DNA of 64,000 nt from JACVRX01 sp046726315 (GTDB lineage: Bacteria > Actinomycetota > Actinomycetes > Jiangellales > Jiangellaceae), in contig JBKPAG010000012.1 in the NCBI GenBank assembly GCA_046726315.1, positions 1 to 64,000 on the forward strand, in the 5' to 3' direction. This document shows, one piece after another, positions 9,669 to 18,223 of this stretch (its first letter is position 1; each line of letters opens with the position of its first letter). The translations under genes were made by a program, and so were the position numbers. The notes under the pieces were generated by a model. That model was given only the letters and a program-made list of their open reading frames with translations. It ran no database searches and had not been told where the DNA came from.

Positions 9669-11041
9669 GCGTCGACGCGATCGCAGCGCTGTTGCCCGGC
9701 TGGCTGGTTCACCAGCGCTGGTTTGCGGGCAAGAACCAGCCGATCGACCATGTCCGGGTCGCGGCCGCAACCCGCCTGCTCGACGATGATCCCGAGTTGT
9801 GGCACCTCCTCGTCGAGGTCACCCAAGGCGATGCCAGTGACGTCTACCAGGTGCCGGTCAGCATCCGGCATCAGCCTGGCGACCGGCTCGACCACGTGCT
9901 GCTGGGAGAGATCGACGGCCGTTTCGCGTACGACGCGCTGCACGACAAAAAAGCGACGGCCGAGTTGCTACGACGATTCGGGGCTCAGGACCAGCTCGAG
10001 GCGCTGACATTCCATACCGAGCCTGATGCCGAGCTGCCGCTCGGCGAGGTGTCGCTCGTGCTCACTGGCGAGCAGAGCAACACATCGCTGGCGTATGGCG
10101 ACGCGGCGTTGCTGAAGGTGTTTCGCCGGCTCGTCCCGGGCCTCAACCCTGATGTCGAGATCCACGATGCTCTTACCAGAGCGGGCTGCGAGTATGTAGC
10201 GCCCCTGCTTGGCTGGCTGGACGGCGCGTGGACGGACCGTTCCGGGGAACGCGTGGAAGCCGGCCTCGCGATGCTGCAGAAGTTCCTGGTCACAGCCACC
10301 GATGGATGGGCGCTGGCGACTGCGAGCGTCCGTGACCTGTACGCGGAGGCCGACCTCCGGGCGGACGAGGTGGGTGGCGACTTCGCAGCGGAGTCGGCGC
10401 GGCTGGGAATGGCGACCGCGGAGGTGCACGCGTGCTTGGCCGACGTCCTGCCCGCCAGAGCGCTCTCTGGCGACGAGGTGGCTGACCTGGCGTCACGGAT
10501 GCGCGAACGCTTGAACGCAGCCGTCAGCATCGTTCCCGAGTTGACGCCGTTGGCTCCCGGGCTTCGTCAGGCATTCGATGACCTGGCTCAGGTGGCCGAT
10601 GCGGTCGACGCACAGCGCATCCACGGCGACTTGCATCTGGGCCAAGTCATTCGCACGGTCGTCGGGTGGAAGCTCGTCGATTTCGAGGGAGAGCCCGAGA
10701 AGCCGCTGGCGGACCGTGTTGCGCTCGACTCGCCGATTCGCGACGTCGCAGGGATGTTGCGCTCGTTCGACTACGCGGCCCGTCATCTGCTGGTCGTCGA
10801 CCACCCCGGCAGCGAACAGATCGCGTACCGGGCGGAGGAGTGGATCGAGCGCAATCGGTCCGCGTTCTGCGACGGATATGCCAAGAGCGCCGGCCGTGAT
10901 CCGCGCGATTTCGACGTCTTGCTACGGGCCTACGAGATCGACAAGGTCGTCTACGAGGCCGTCTACGAAACCCGCAACCGACCGTCTTGGCTGGTGATCC
11001 CCCTCGCCGGAGCCCAACGACTAGTCACTGCCACTGATTAG
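9665..11041 (+). CDS. mak: Maltokinase (Mak/Pep2)
   Basis: Maltokinase phosphorylates maltose with ATP to give maltose-1-phosphate, the GlgE donor. The 458-aa protein has the aminoglycoside-phosphotransferase-like fold. The catalytic loop HGDLHLGQ begins at H320, with the metal-binding aspartate at D339 (LVDFEGEP). Its N-terminus (LLPGWLVHQRWFAGK) is the usual maltokinase cap. The start GTG overlaps the treS stop. The next gene converges 15 bp after its stop, so the run glgE-treS-mak ends here. glgB, which often follows directly, is found only at 16318. Confidence 0.93.
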   Translation: MSVDAIAALLPGWLVHQRWFAGKNQPIDHVRVAAATRLLDDDPELWHLLVEVTQGDASDVYQVPVSIRHQPGDRLDHVLLGEIDGRFAYDALHDKKATAELLRRFGAQDQLEALTFHTEPDAELPLGEVSLVLTGEQSNTSLAYGDAALLKVFRRLVPGLNPDVEIHDALTRAGCEYVAPLLGWLDGAWTDRSGERVEAGLAMLQKFLVTATDGWALATASVRDLYAEADLRADEVGGDFAAESARLGMATAEVHACLADVLPARALSGDEVADLASRMRERLNAAVSIVPELTPLAPGLRQAFDDLAQVADAVDAQRIHGDLHLGQVIRTVVGWKLVDFEGEPEKPLADRVALDSPIRDVAGMLRSFDYAARHLLVVDHPGSEQIAYRAEEWIERNRSAFCDGYAKSAGRDPRDFDVLLRAYEIDKVVYEAVYETRNRPSWLVIPLAGAQRLVTATD

Positions 11042-11056
11042 CGCACCACTGTCAGA

Positions 11057-12031
11057 TTATTCTGGCCGTCCCGCGGCACCCTGATCGATCACCGCGGCAG
11101 CGGGGCCGTCTGGCTGTGCGGGGAGCGCCGCACGTTGCTCCGGCGACCCATCCGATTGCTCCGGCGACCCATCCGACGCCTCGGGCAGCCCGTCCGCCCG
11201 CCCAGTCAGCTCCGCGGATTTTGCGGGAGGTCCCGCGGGTTGCTCTGGTGGCCCGCCCAATTGTTCGGGCGGTCCCGGTTGCTCGGGCGGTCCCGGTTGC
11301 TCGGGCGGTCCCGCTTGCTCGGGCGGTCCCTGATGCTCGTGCGACCCACCCTGATGCTCGTGCGGCGCAGTGGGCGTTGGTGGTGGACCGCCCGCATGTT
11401 CGGCCGACGAAACGGGCTCAGCATAGTCTGAGCCGCTCGGGCCGACCGTCGTAGTGGAGCCATCTGTCGTCGGACCCGCCCCGCCGGGCTGCGCGAGGTC
11501 ATTGGGCTGTCCGGGTTCGGACACCGGCAACTCCGTCGGAGCGCCTCGAACCGATGTGACCGGCGACAGGTACTGGCGTGGCGTCGACGCCGACATGTCG
11601 GTGGGCATCGGGACGGGTGCGCTGCCGCCGGTGGGGTCGTCGGTCCGGGTGTCGCCGGCAGAGGGCGGTGCACCGAAAAGCACGTGCGCGATGTGCTGCA
11701 GCGGAGCCGGAAGAGAACCGTCAGCGGCGGCCGCGATCCCGCCCACGCCGACTACCCCGACCAGCGCCGCCGCTGCGACCGCCTTGGCGCTGACAGCGGG
11801 CCGCATCCCCGGCGAGGAACGCGCCCGCACAGCGTGTGTCTTTGTCGCCCACGTATAGGCAGCGACTGCTGTTGCCTTACCGCGTAACTCACCCGGCCGA
11901 GCCGGCTGCTGCAGCGTGGCCACCCAGACGACGAGCGCCCGCGCCTCGGGCGCCGCTTCCGCTCCAACGGGTTGGCCACCCAGGATCTGATCGATGACCA
12001 TTCCCGGCAGCGCAGGCTCGCGGGTGCTCAT
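11057..12031 (-). CDS. Single-span membrane protein with Pro/Glu/Gln repeats, coupled to the ECF sigma gene
   Basis: The 324-aa protein has a cytoplasmic N-terminal part (about 1-80), one hydrophobic segment (about 82-104, rich in Ala/Val/Gly) and a long, disordered outer tail rich in Pro, Gly, Glu and Gln. The tail holds repeats of PPEQPG and SDGSPEQ. The ATG at 12031 overlaps the sigma-factor stop by one base (TGATG); a TTG at 12034 is the alternative. The coupling suggests an anti-sigma factor or sensor, but I cannot see a zinc-binding HxxxCxxC motif, so a ZAS-type anti-sigma is not supported. Function is inferred from position only. Confidence 0.75.
   Translation of the reverse strand: MSTREPALPGMVIDQILGGQPVGAEAAPEARALVVWVATLQQPARPGELRGKATAVAAYTWATKTHAVRARSSPGMRPAVSAKAVAAAALVGVVGVGGIAAAADGSLPAPLQHIAHVLFGAPPSAGDTRTDDPTGGSAPVPMPTDMSASTPRQYLSPVTSVRGAPTELPVSEPGQPNDLAQPGGAGPTTDGSTTTVGPSGSDYAEPVSSAEHAGGPPPTPTAPHEHQGGSHEHQGPPEQAGPPEQPGPPEQPGPPEQLGGPPEQPAGPPAKSAELTGRADGLPEASDGSPEQSDGSPEQRAALPAQPDGPAAAVIDQGAAGRPE
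11135..11332 (-). repeat. In-gene minisatellites: 2 x 21 bp and 4 x 18 bp
   Basis: Positions 11135-11155 and 11156-11176 are identical 21-bp units encoding SDGSPEQ. Positions 11261-11332 hold four 18-bp units, TTG(C/T)TCGGGCGGTCCCGG with small changes, encoding PPEQ(P/A/L)G. Both arrays keep the reading frame of the membrane-protein tail. Near-identity of the units points to recent slippage, so copy number probably varies between strains. Confidence 0.85.
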
Positions 12032-12600
12032 CAACCGATACCTTCAACCGCCATCTGCTCGGTCAGGATCCCCGCGAGCCGCCTGAGTCCTCTGTGTGAG
12101 AGGACGCGGACCGCACCTGGCGTCTTGCCCAGCAGCCGAGCGACATATGCAGGATCGAGTCCTGCAACCACGCGCAGCAAGATCACCTCCGCCTGTGCTG
12201 GCGGAAGCGTCCGCACCAGAGCGAGCGCCTGCCTCGTCGCTTCGTCGTCTTCGTAGTCCTCCGCCACGTCACGCGCGTCGTGCCCGTTGCCGTTGATCTG
12301 CTCGGTGTCAGCGAACAGGATCGTGGGCCGACGAGCGTCATGTCGAACCTGATCAACGATCTTGTTCCGCATTATCGCGAAGGCCCACGCCCGGAACTCT
12401 TGCTCGTTCCCCACGAAGCGGTCAAGCGCACGTGTGACCTGGAGCCACACCTCAGCGGTGATGTCCTCGGCGGTGCGCGGAGCATGTGCCTGTGCATACC
12501 GCAGCAGCGCCGGCTGAAGATCGCCGTAGATCCGTGCGAAAGCCTGCTCGTCACCGGCGCGTGCCTGGACCAGCGCTTCTGGGAACCCCTGCTTCAGCAT
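12031..12600 (-). CDS. ECF-type sigma-70 family RNA polymerase sigma factor
   Basis: The 189-aa protein has sigma region 2 (about 15-95, with FRAWAFAIMRNKIVDQVRHDARR) and region 4 (about 125-185, with LPPAQAEVILLRVVAGLDPAYVA then a helix-turn-helix). The linker between them is acidic (AEDYEDDEA). This is the ECF layout without regions 1 and 3. It is the first gene of a two-gene unit with the membrane protein and shares a TGATG junction with it. The likely targets are its own operon and perhaps the secreted-protein genes that diverge from it, but I found no matching promoter pair. Confidence in the family is high. Confidence 0.9.
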   Translation of the reverse strand: MLKQGFPEALVQARAGDEQAFARIYGDLQPALLRYAQAHAPRTAEDITAEVWLQVTRALDRFVGNEQEFRAWAFAIMRNKIVDQVRHDARRPTILFADTEQINGNGHDARDVAEDYEDDEATRQALALVRTLPPAQAEVILLRVVAGLDPAYVARLLGKTPGAVRVLSHRGLRRLAGILTEQMAVEGIG

Positions 12601-12708
12601 GTCCGGTCCAAGGCACTCCCCCCAAGGCCGCAGCCCAGTCCCTCAGTTCTCGACAATAGCGGCGCCCCGCCCGTTGCACATGGCAAATGCACACACAGCC
12701 GCACGTGA

Positions 12709-12942
12709 GAGGTAGGTAACACAACCAAACCCTTTGACGTTGCTCTAGATGAGACCGCGAAGACGAACCAACAGTTCATCTCGCACCGGAGGGTGGGCAA
12801 CGGCGGCCTGCAGACGTTGCTGTCCATGCTGGGGGCCGCCGATGACGTATGCAGGGCAACGGCTGACTCACGTCGAGCTGGTGCGAGAGTCGTGGCGTCG
12901 GGCCGCGTCGTTACCGCGCGGACCTCCGAGCAGCTGAGCTGA
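12709..12942 (+). other. Open frame without a convincing start in the 476-bp gap (12601-13076)
   Basis: Between the sigma gene and the secreted-protein gene one frame stays open for 77 codons to a TGA at 12940-12942, and its residues look protein-like (TNQQFISHRR, LLSMLGAADDVC). There is no ATG or GTG near its beginning. The internal GTG at 12793 sits directly against GGAGG with no spacer. It may be a 3' remnant of a lost gene or chance. The rest of the gap must hold the promoters of the two divergent units, but I recognise no operator. Confidence 0.2.
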
Positions 12943-13076
12943 CGATTCCCCTGCCGCGGTCGGGCACCCACCCCACGCAGCCCACTCGCCGAGGCGCTAA
13001 ATGCGCTACCGCGCGGTGTGTGCTCTTCAATCTTGGTAGGCACGTCACAGCGAAACCGAACGGGGGAGGCCCCTCT

Positions 13077-13577
13077 ATGAAACGACTCTTGGTAGTACTT
13101 TGTACGCCGCTGCTGGTACTGCTGGCAGCGGTCTTACCAGCGCAAGCGGTCAGCCCGCACTTTGTCCGGGCAGACGCTGAAATCGACGGCGTAAACCTAG
13201 TGGTCTCATTCAAGGAAGCCGGGCTCGGGACCAACCAGAACATCGACTACGAGGCAACTGCGGATGCGACTGCAACTTACGTCTGCGTCAACCGGGGCGG
13301 AGCCAACCCGAGTGCGCAGAACAAGACCACTGTTAGTGGCCCGGTGAGCGCAGAGGGCACGTTCAACTCGGGCAAGAACGGCCAGGTGACGGCGTCGCTC
13401 ACACTCAACCCGCCATCGGCGGGGGGCTTCTCTTGCCCGGCTGGTCAGAGCTTGGAGATCGCGCAGGTGGTCTACACGAATGTGGCGATCACCGACACTA
13501 CAAACGGGATTACGGAGCCGATCCCCGGCACGTTCGACACCGGATGTCTGCTGCCTGATGTGCGGGGCGCCTGCTAA
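13077..13577 (+). CDS. Secreted small protein of unknown function
   Basis: The ATG at 13077 follows a GGGGGAGG ribosome site, and the product is 166 aa. A clear Sec signal peptide (MKRLLVV, a leucine-rich core, then AVLPAQA) should be cleaved near residue 22-24. The mature part of about 140 residues is polar, has four cysteines in two pairs (YVCVNRG with FSCPAG, GCLLPD with GAC) and beta-strand-like alternation (TYVCVNRGGANPS, QVTASLTLNPP). I recall similar exported proteins of unknown role in many actinomycetes. A strong hairpin follows the stop, so it is probably monocistronic. Confidence 0.8.
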   Translation: MKRLLVVLCTPLLVLLAAVLPAQAVSPHFVRADAEIDGVNLVVSFKEAGLGTNQNIDYEATADATATYVCVNRGGANPSAQNKTTVSGPVSAEGTFNSGKNGQVTASLTLNPPSAGGFSCPAGQSLEIAQVVYTNVAITDTTNGITEPIPGTFDTGCLLPDVRGAC

Positions 13578-13596
13578 GTACCGGACACCTCAAGCA

Positions 13597-13631
13597 CAGA
13601 GGACCGGCCGTGCTCAGCGGCCGGTTCTCTG
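13597..13631 (+). terminator. Strong hairpin after the secreted-protein gene
   Basis: CAGAGGACCGGCCG (13597-13610) pairs with CGGCCGGTTCTCTG (13618-13631) over 14 bp, with one G-T pair and a 7-nt loop. It begins 19 bp after the stop codon. There is no T-run after it, as is common for terminators in high-GC actinomycetes. Confidence 0.8.
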
Positions 13632-14248
13632 CATGTCGGGTTGGTCGAGTAGGCGCAGCAGGCAATTGGTCGCCTGCTTTCCGGGCACCGGGCGCGAGGT
13701 TGACCTCACGCGGGCATGTCCGCGGGCCAGGAAACCAGAGAGGTCAGATCCCGCAGCCGTATGGAGCACTCCCGAATCCTCCGCAGCGGAGGTCACGCGA
13801 CCGAACCTCTCGACGTTCCTTCAGCTGATACCGTGCGGGGCGCTGGTGGCCGAGAGGTCACCCGCGCAACGGGGGTGGGGGGCAAGCGCGGCCCACAGGC
13901 CGCGTCAATGCAGGGGGGCCCGTGACGGACGAAGTGCCTCGGTCGGCTCAGGTCGGCCCAGGGGCCGACCGCGAACGCCATATCGACGTGTCATGTTCCC
14001 TTCCGTACACAGCGTTCTACCTGCGAAGAGTGTGGGAACCGCGCGGGCCTCCGCGCAGCGGACTTTCCGTGTCCCCACATGGTCGGGTGCAACCGGCTCG
14101 CCTGACGCCACGGGGGATCACTCGCCGGTCACCATCACACCGTCTTGCTTCCAGCCGGACCCCGACTTCCTCGTTGCGCCAACGATCCCCGCCGCAGGTC
14201 GCGCCTGATCACGACTACGGGATTTCATCACTCGATAAGGAGAAATAG
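13632..14248. other. 617-bp non-coding stretch with local hairpins
   Basis: I find no credible gene here. The open frames are arginine/serine-rich composition artefacts. Two perfect small hairpins stand out: GGTCGGCC/GGCCGACC at 13951-13970 and GCGCGG/CCGCGC at 14041-14056. The stretch ends with the ribosome site AAGGAG (14237-14242) of the next gene. It could be a long structured 5' leader of that gene, but I could not match it to a known riboswitch class. Confidence 0.5.
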
Positions 14249-16213
14249 GTGACAGTATCCGCAAACATTCCGAAACCCAGGCCGTCCCGCTGGGGTCGCC
14301 GATGGAAGTGGGTCGGTGGCCTCGCGGTCTTTGGTTTGGTGACCGCCAGTCTCGCCATGCTTCCGGCTTTCGCCAGTCACCCGGAGGCAAGCCTGCCCGG
14401 CAGCAACTTCGAGATCGACGTCAACGCGAACCTCAAGGTCGACGACCCCGCGCCGTCCATCGACTGGGCGAGCGTCAGCGAGACACGCAGAACTGACCTG
14501 GCCACGGGCCAGAACGACGACTCGTATTCCGGCGGCGCCAAGGAAGACGACACCTGTCATAGCACGACGACGGGCAGCATCCCCAACAACAAGAGCGACC
14601 TCCTCACCTTCGGCGCGTACGTCGAGCCGGAGGCGGGTGGCGCAGGCTTCCTGAACCTGTTCTGGACCCGCGTCCAGGAGCCCAGCGGCACCACGCTGAT
14701 GGACTTCGAGCTCAACCAGTCCTCGACTGACTGCGGCAACGGAGTCAACCCCGTCCGCACGGCTGGTGACCTGCTCATCGAGTACCGCATCGAGCAGGGC
14801 GGCGCCACCGCGGCGATCAAGGTCCGCGAGTGGACTGGCTCGGTGTGGGGCCCAGCGGTGGACCTCACCGGCACGCAGGCCGCAGGAACGATCAACTCAA
14901 CATCGATTCCAGTTGCCGAGTCGGACGGGCTCGCCACGGTCAACCCAATCAGCCCGCGCACGTTCGGCGAGGCCCAGCTCGACCTCGACTTTATCTTCGA
15001 CGAGGGTCAGTGTGAGTCATTCGGCAGCGCGTTCCTGAAGAGTCGGGCTTCGGACGCCTTCACGTCCCAGCTGAAGGACTTCATCAAGCCTGTGCCCGTG
15101 AACATCACGAACTGCGGTACGGTGATCATCCGGAAGCAGACGAACCCGGATGAGGACCCGAACACCACGCAGTTCGGCTACACCAAGTCGTTCGGCACCG
15201 ACCCCGCCACGGCGAACACCTTCACCTTGACTGACGACGGGGTCAGGACGTTCAACAACGTCCTCTTCGGCACCGGCTACACCGTTGTGGAGGACGTGAT
15301 CCCAACCGGGTGGAACTTCTTGAGTCTCGACTGCAGCGCCAGTACGGGGGTCACACCGTCGATCAGCGGGGCGACAGTGACGTTCGCCATCGACAACGCG
15401 GCGGACATCCTCGACTGCACATACACGAACCAAGCACGTGGCGCGATCATCGTCGAGAAGATCACCGATGACGGCACCGGATCGTTCGACTTCACTTCGG
15501 GCACCCTGACGCCGTCCCCCTTCACACTGACAACCACGGCGGCGGGTGCCGGCGGGAAGGACTCGGAGACGTTCGCCGACCTCTCGCCCGGCACGTACGA
15601 CGTCGCAGAGACGGTACCGACGGGCTGGAACTTGGTGTCGTCCAGCTGTGACGACGGCAGCGATCCAGCGGCGATCGGGCTGTCTGCCGGTGAGACGGTG
15701 ACCTGCACCTTCCACGACGCACGCGAGAAGGGCGCAATCCTGATCGTAAAGACCCGGAAGCACGCGGCGGACGGTACTGGTGACCACCCGCATGCGGACG
15801 TCACTTTCACGGTAACCGGTGGTGAGCTCCCGGCTGGTGGAGTCACTGCAGTCACGGACGAGAACGGCGAGGCCTGTGTCGACGGTCTCGTGCTCAGCTC
15901 GTTCGTCGGCGACTACACGGTGACCGAGACCGTGCCGGCCGGCTACTCGGTCGACGACCCCGGCGACACGCGAACCGTGACGGTCAACACGGAGTCCAGC
16001 TGCGACGACGGTAACGAGGCCACCGCCGTCTTTCGGAATACGCCGTTGACCGACCTCACGGTTTCCGTCAACTCGCAGGTCGACGGCGGCACCGCGTCGA
16101 CGATCGATTGCGATGGCGTCACCGCCAGCACAGACCCGGACGGCGACGGCTCGCTGACCCGCACCGACCTCGCGCCGGACACGTACACCTGCACGATCGT
16201 CGTGGACCCGTAA
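14249..16213 (+). CDS. Large secreted protein with repeated prealbumin-like (SpaA/Cna-B type) domains
   Basis: The GTG at 14249 lies a few bases after AAGGAGAAA. The 654-aa protein has a long basic N-region with RR, a hydrophobic core (about 22-40) and an AFAS cleavage zone, so it should be exported. Residues 45-290 form a domain I do not recognise. Three similar modules follow at about 290-395, 397-490 and 493-595. Each begins with a strand such as GTVIIRKQTNP, GAIIVEKITDD or GAILIVKTRK and contains YxVxExVPxGW/Y, the pattern of prealbumin-like SpaA/Cna-B folds. A partial module ends the chain. There is no LPxTG and no C-terminal membrane span, so how it stays on the cell, if it does, is unclear. 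Confidence 0.8.
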   Translation: MTVSANIPKPRPSRWGRRWKWVGGLAVFGLVTASLAMLPAFASHPEASLPGSNFEIDVNANLKVDDPAPSIDWASVSETRRTDLATGQNDDSYSGGAKEDDTCHSTTTGSIPNNKSDLLTFGAYVEPEAGGAGFLNLFWTRVQEPSGTTLMDFELNQSSTDCGNGVNPVRTAGDLLIEYRIEQGGATAAIKVREWTGSVWGPAVDLTGTQAAGTINSTSIPVAESDGLATVNPISPRTFGEAQLDLDFIFDEGQCESFGSAFLKSRASDAFTSQLKDFIKPVPVNITNCGTVIIRKQTNPDEDPNTTQFGYTKSFGTDPATANTFTLTDDGVRTFNNVLFGTGYTVVEDVIPTGWNFLSLDCSASTGVTPSISGATVTFAIDNAADILDCTYTNQARGAIIVEKITDDGTGSFDFTSGTLTPSPFTLTTTAAGAGGKDSETFADLSPGTYDVAETVPTGWNLVSSSCDDGSDPAAIGLSAGETVTCTFHDAREKGAILIVKTRKHAADGTGDHPHADVTFTVTGGELPAGGVTAVTDENGEACVDGLVLSSFVGDYTVTETVPAGYSVDDPGDTRTVTVNTESSCDDGNEATAVFRNTPLTDLTVSVNSQVDGGTASTIDCDGVTASTDPDGDGSLTRTDLAPDTYTCTIVVDP

Positions 16214-16242
16214 GGCGATGAGGAGGTAGATCCCAGCTAGTC

Positions 16243-16276
16243 CAGTGGGCCCCGGGCATGCGTCCGGGGTCCACTG
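16243..16276 (+). terminator. Strong hairpin between the secreted-protein gene and glgB
   Basis: CAGTGGGCCCCGG (16243-16255) pairs with CCGGGGTCCACTG (16264-16276) over 13 bp, with one G-T pair and an 8-nt loop. It lies 30 bp after the stop codon of the secreted protein and 41 bp before the glgB ATG. It should insulate glgB from upstream transcription, so glgB probably has its own short promoter. Confidence 0.8.
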
Positions 16277-16317
16277 ACACGTACCGAGCGGGCCTCGGCA
16301 CACGCTAATCTCGCGAT

Positions 16318-18216
16318 ATGACAACGGTGCCGTCCTTCCTCGGCGAGGTCGATCTGCACTTGATCGCCGAGGGCCGCCACGAGCAGCTCTGGGATGTCCT
16401 CGGCGCTCACGTGCGGACCTCCGATGGCGTCACCGGCACGTCGTTCGCCGTCTGGGCGCCACGTGCTCGTGAGGTCCGCGTGGCCGGGGATTTCAACTAC
16501 TGGAGCGGTCAAGACCAGATCATGCGCCGGGTCGGCGACAGCGGCGTTTGGGAGCTCTTTGTCCCCGGCGTCGGCGACGGTACGCGGTACAAGTACCTGG
16601 TTCACGGCGCCGACGGCTCGTGGAAGCTGCGAGCGGACCCGCTCGCTTTCCGCGCGGAGACTCCCCCGGCCACCGCTTCGGAGGTGTTCACGTCGGCGTT
16701 CATCTGGGACGACGGCGACTGGATGGCCCGACGCCCCACCTTGGACCCGGCGCACGACCGGCCGATGTCGGTGTACGAGGTTCACCTGGGCTCGTGGCGG
16801 CGAGGCCGGTCGTACCGGGACCTGGCCGAGGAACTCACGGCCTATGTGTCCGACCACGGGTTCACTCACGTCGAGCTGATGCCGGTTGCCGAGCACCCAT
16901 ACGGCGGATCCTGGGGCTATCAGGTGACGTCGTACTTCGCGCCGACGTCTCGGTTCGGGTCGCCCGACGACTTCCGTTACCTGATCGACCGGCTCCACCA
17001 GGCCGACATCGGCGTGCTCATGGACTGGGTGCCCGGCCATTTCCCCAAGGACGACTGGGCGCTTGCATTCTTCGACGGGTCGAACCTGTACGAGCATCCT
17101 GACCCTCGTCGTGGGGAGCAGCCGGACTGGGGAACGTACGTCTTCGACTTCGGCCGGCCCGAGGTTCGCAACTTCCTGGTCGCCAATGCCATCTATTGGC
17201 TGGAGGAGTTCCACATCGACGGCCTGCGGGTCGATGCCGTCGCCTCGATGCTCTATCTCGACTACTCGCGGCCCGCGGGTTACTGGCTGCCCAACGTCTA
17301 CGGCGGTCGGGAGAACCTCGAGGCCATCTCGTTCCTCCAGGAAGTCAATGCCACGGCCTACAAGCGATTGCCGGGCATCGTGATGATCGCGGAGGAGTCG
17401 ACGGCGTGGCCGGGGGTGACGAAACCGACTCATCTGGGCGGGCTCGGCTTCGGCCTCAAATGGAACATGGGCTGGATGAACGACTCTCTCGGTTATATGT
17501 CCCATGACCCGATCCACCGTCAGTACCACCATCACCAGATGACGTTCTCGCTGATGTACGCCTACAGCGAGAACTTCCTACTTCCGCTCTCGCACGACGA
17601 AGTCGTGCACGGCAAGGGCTCGCTGCTGCGCAAGATGCCCGGCGACCGCTGGCAGCAGCTGGCGAACCTGCGCGCATTCCTCGCGTTGATGTGGGCACAT
17701 CCGGGCAAGCAGCTGCTGTTCATGGGCGGTGAGATCGGCCAGGAGGCCGAGTGGGCCGAGTCGCACGAGCTGGACTGGTGGCTGCTCGACCATCCCGAAC
17801 ATGCCGGACTCCAGCGGCTGGTCACTGACCTCAACGCGATTTACCGGGACTGCCCGGCGTTGTGGACCCAGGACTCCGACCCCACTGGGTTCGAGTGGAT
17901 CGACGCCAACGACGCCGCGGGGAACGTGTTCTCGTTCCTGCGCTGGGGCTCGGACGGATCGGTACTGGCATGTCTGGCCAACTTCTCCGCGCTGCCCCAC
18001 GAGGGCTACCGCGTTGGCCTCCCTCGGCCAGGCGAGTGGACCGAGATCCTCAACACCGATGCCACCGACTATGGCGGTTCCGGTGTCGGCAACCTCGGAG
18101 CGGTGGAGACCGAGGACGTCGCGTGGCATGGCCGCGCGGCGTCGGTCACGCTTCGTCTGCCGCCACTTGGCACGCTGTGGCTACGGCAGGTTCCAGCGGA
18201 CTCAGCCGAGGTCTGA
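16318..18216 (+). CDS. glgB: 1,4-alpha-glucan branching enzyme GlgB
   Basis: GlgB introduces alpha-1,6 branches into the glucan made by GlgE. The 632-aa protein has a CBM48 domain (about 25-120, GTSFAVWAPRAREVRVAGDF) and a GH13 barrel. The nucleophile is D306 (DGLRVDAVASML), the acid/base E359 (VMIAEESTAWP) and the third aspartate D427 (LSHDEVVHGK). It lacks the extra N-terminal domain of the 730-aa forms found in many actinomycetes, and the GlgE-pathway branching step still fits. It lies 5.3 kb from mak, behind a strong terminator, and is not in the glgE-treS-mak transcript. Confidence 0.94.
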   Translation: MTTVPSFLGEVDLHLIAEGRHEQLWDVLGAHVRTSDGVTGTSFAVWAPRAREVRVAGDFNYWSGQDQIMRRVGDSGVWELFVPGVGDGTRYKYLVHGADGSWKLRADPLAFRAETPPATASEVFTSAFIWDDGDWMARRPTLDPAHDRPMSVYEVHLGSWRRGRSYRDLAEELTAYVSDHGFTHVELMPVAEHPYGGSWGYQVTSYFAPTSRFGSPDDFRYLIDRLHQADIGVLMDWVPGHFPKDDWALAFFDGSNLYEHPDPRRGEQPDWGTYVFDFGRPEVRNFLVANAIYWLEEFHIDGLRVDAVASMLYLDYSRPAGYWLPNVYGGRENLEAISFLQEVNATAYKRLPGIVMIAEESTAWPGVTKPTHLGGLGFGLKWNMGWMNDSLGYMSHDPIHRQYHHHQMTFSLMYAYSENFLLPLSHDEVVHGKGSLLRKMPGDRWQQLANLRAFLALMWAHPGKQLLFMGGEIGQEAEWAESHELDWWLLDHPEHAGLQRLVTDLNAIYRDCPALWTQDSDPTGFEWIDANDAAGNVFSFLRWGSDGSVLACLANFSALPHEGYRVGLPRPGEWTEILNTDATDYGGSGVGNLGAVETEDVAWHGRAASVTLRLPPLGTLWLRQVPADSAEV

Positions 18217-18223
18217 GACGGAA

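Noticed and set aside
12594..13043. 149-aa minus-strand frame in the gap upstream of the sigma gene
   Set aside because: Its residues show no domain, and the stretch should hold divergent promoters.
13480..14208. 242-aa frame after the secreted protein
   Set aside because: It begins inside the previous gene, runs through a terminator hairpin and has no recognisable motif or ribosome site.
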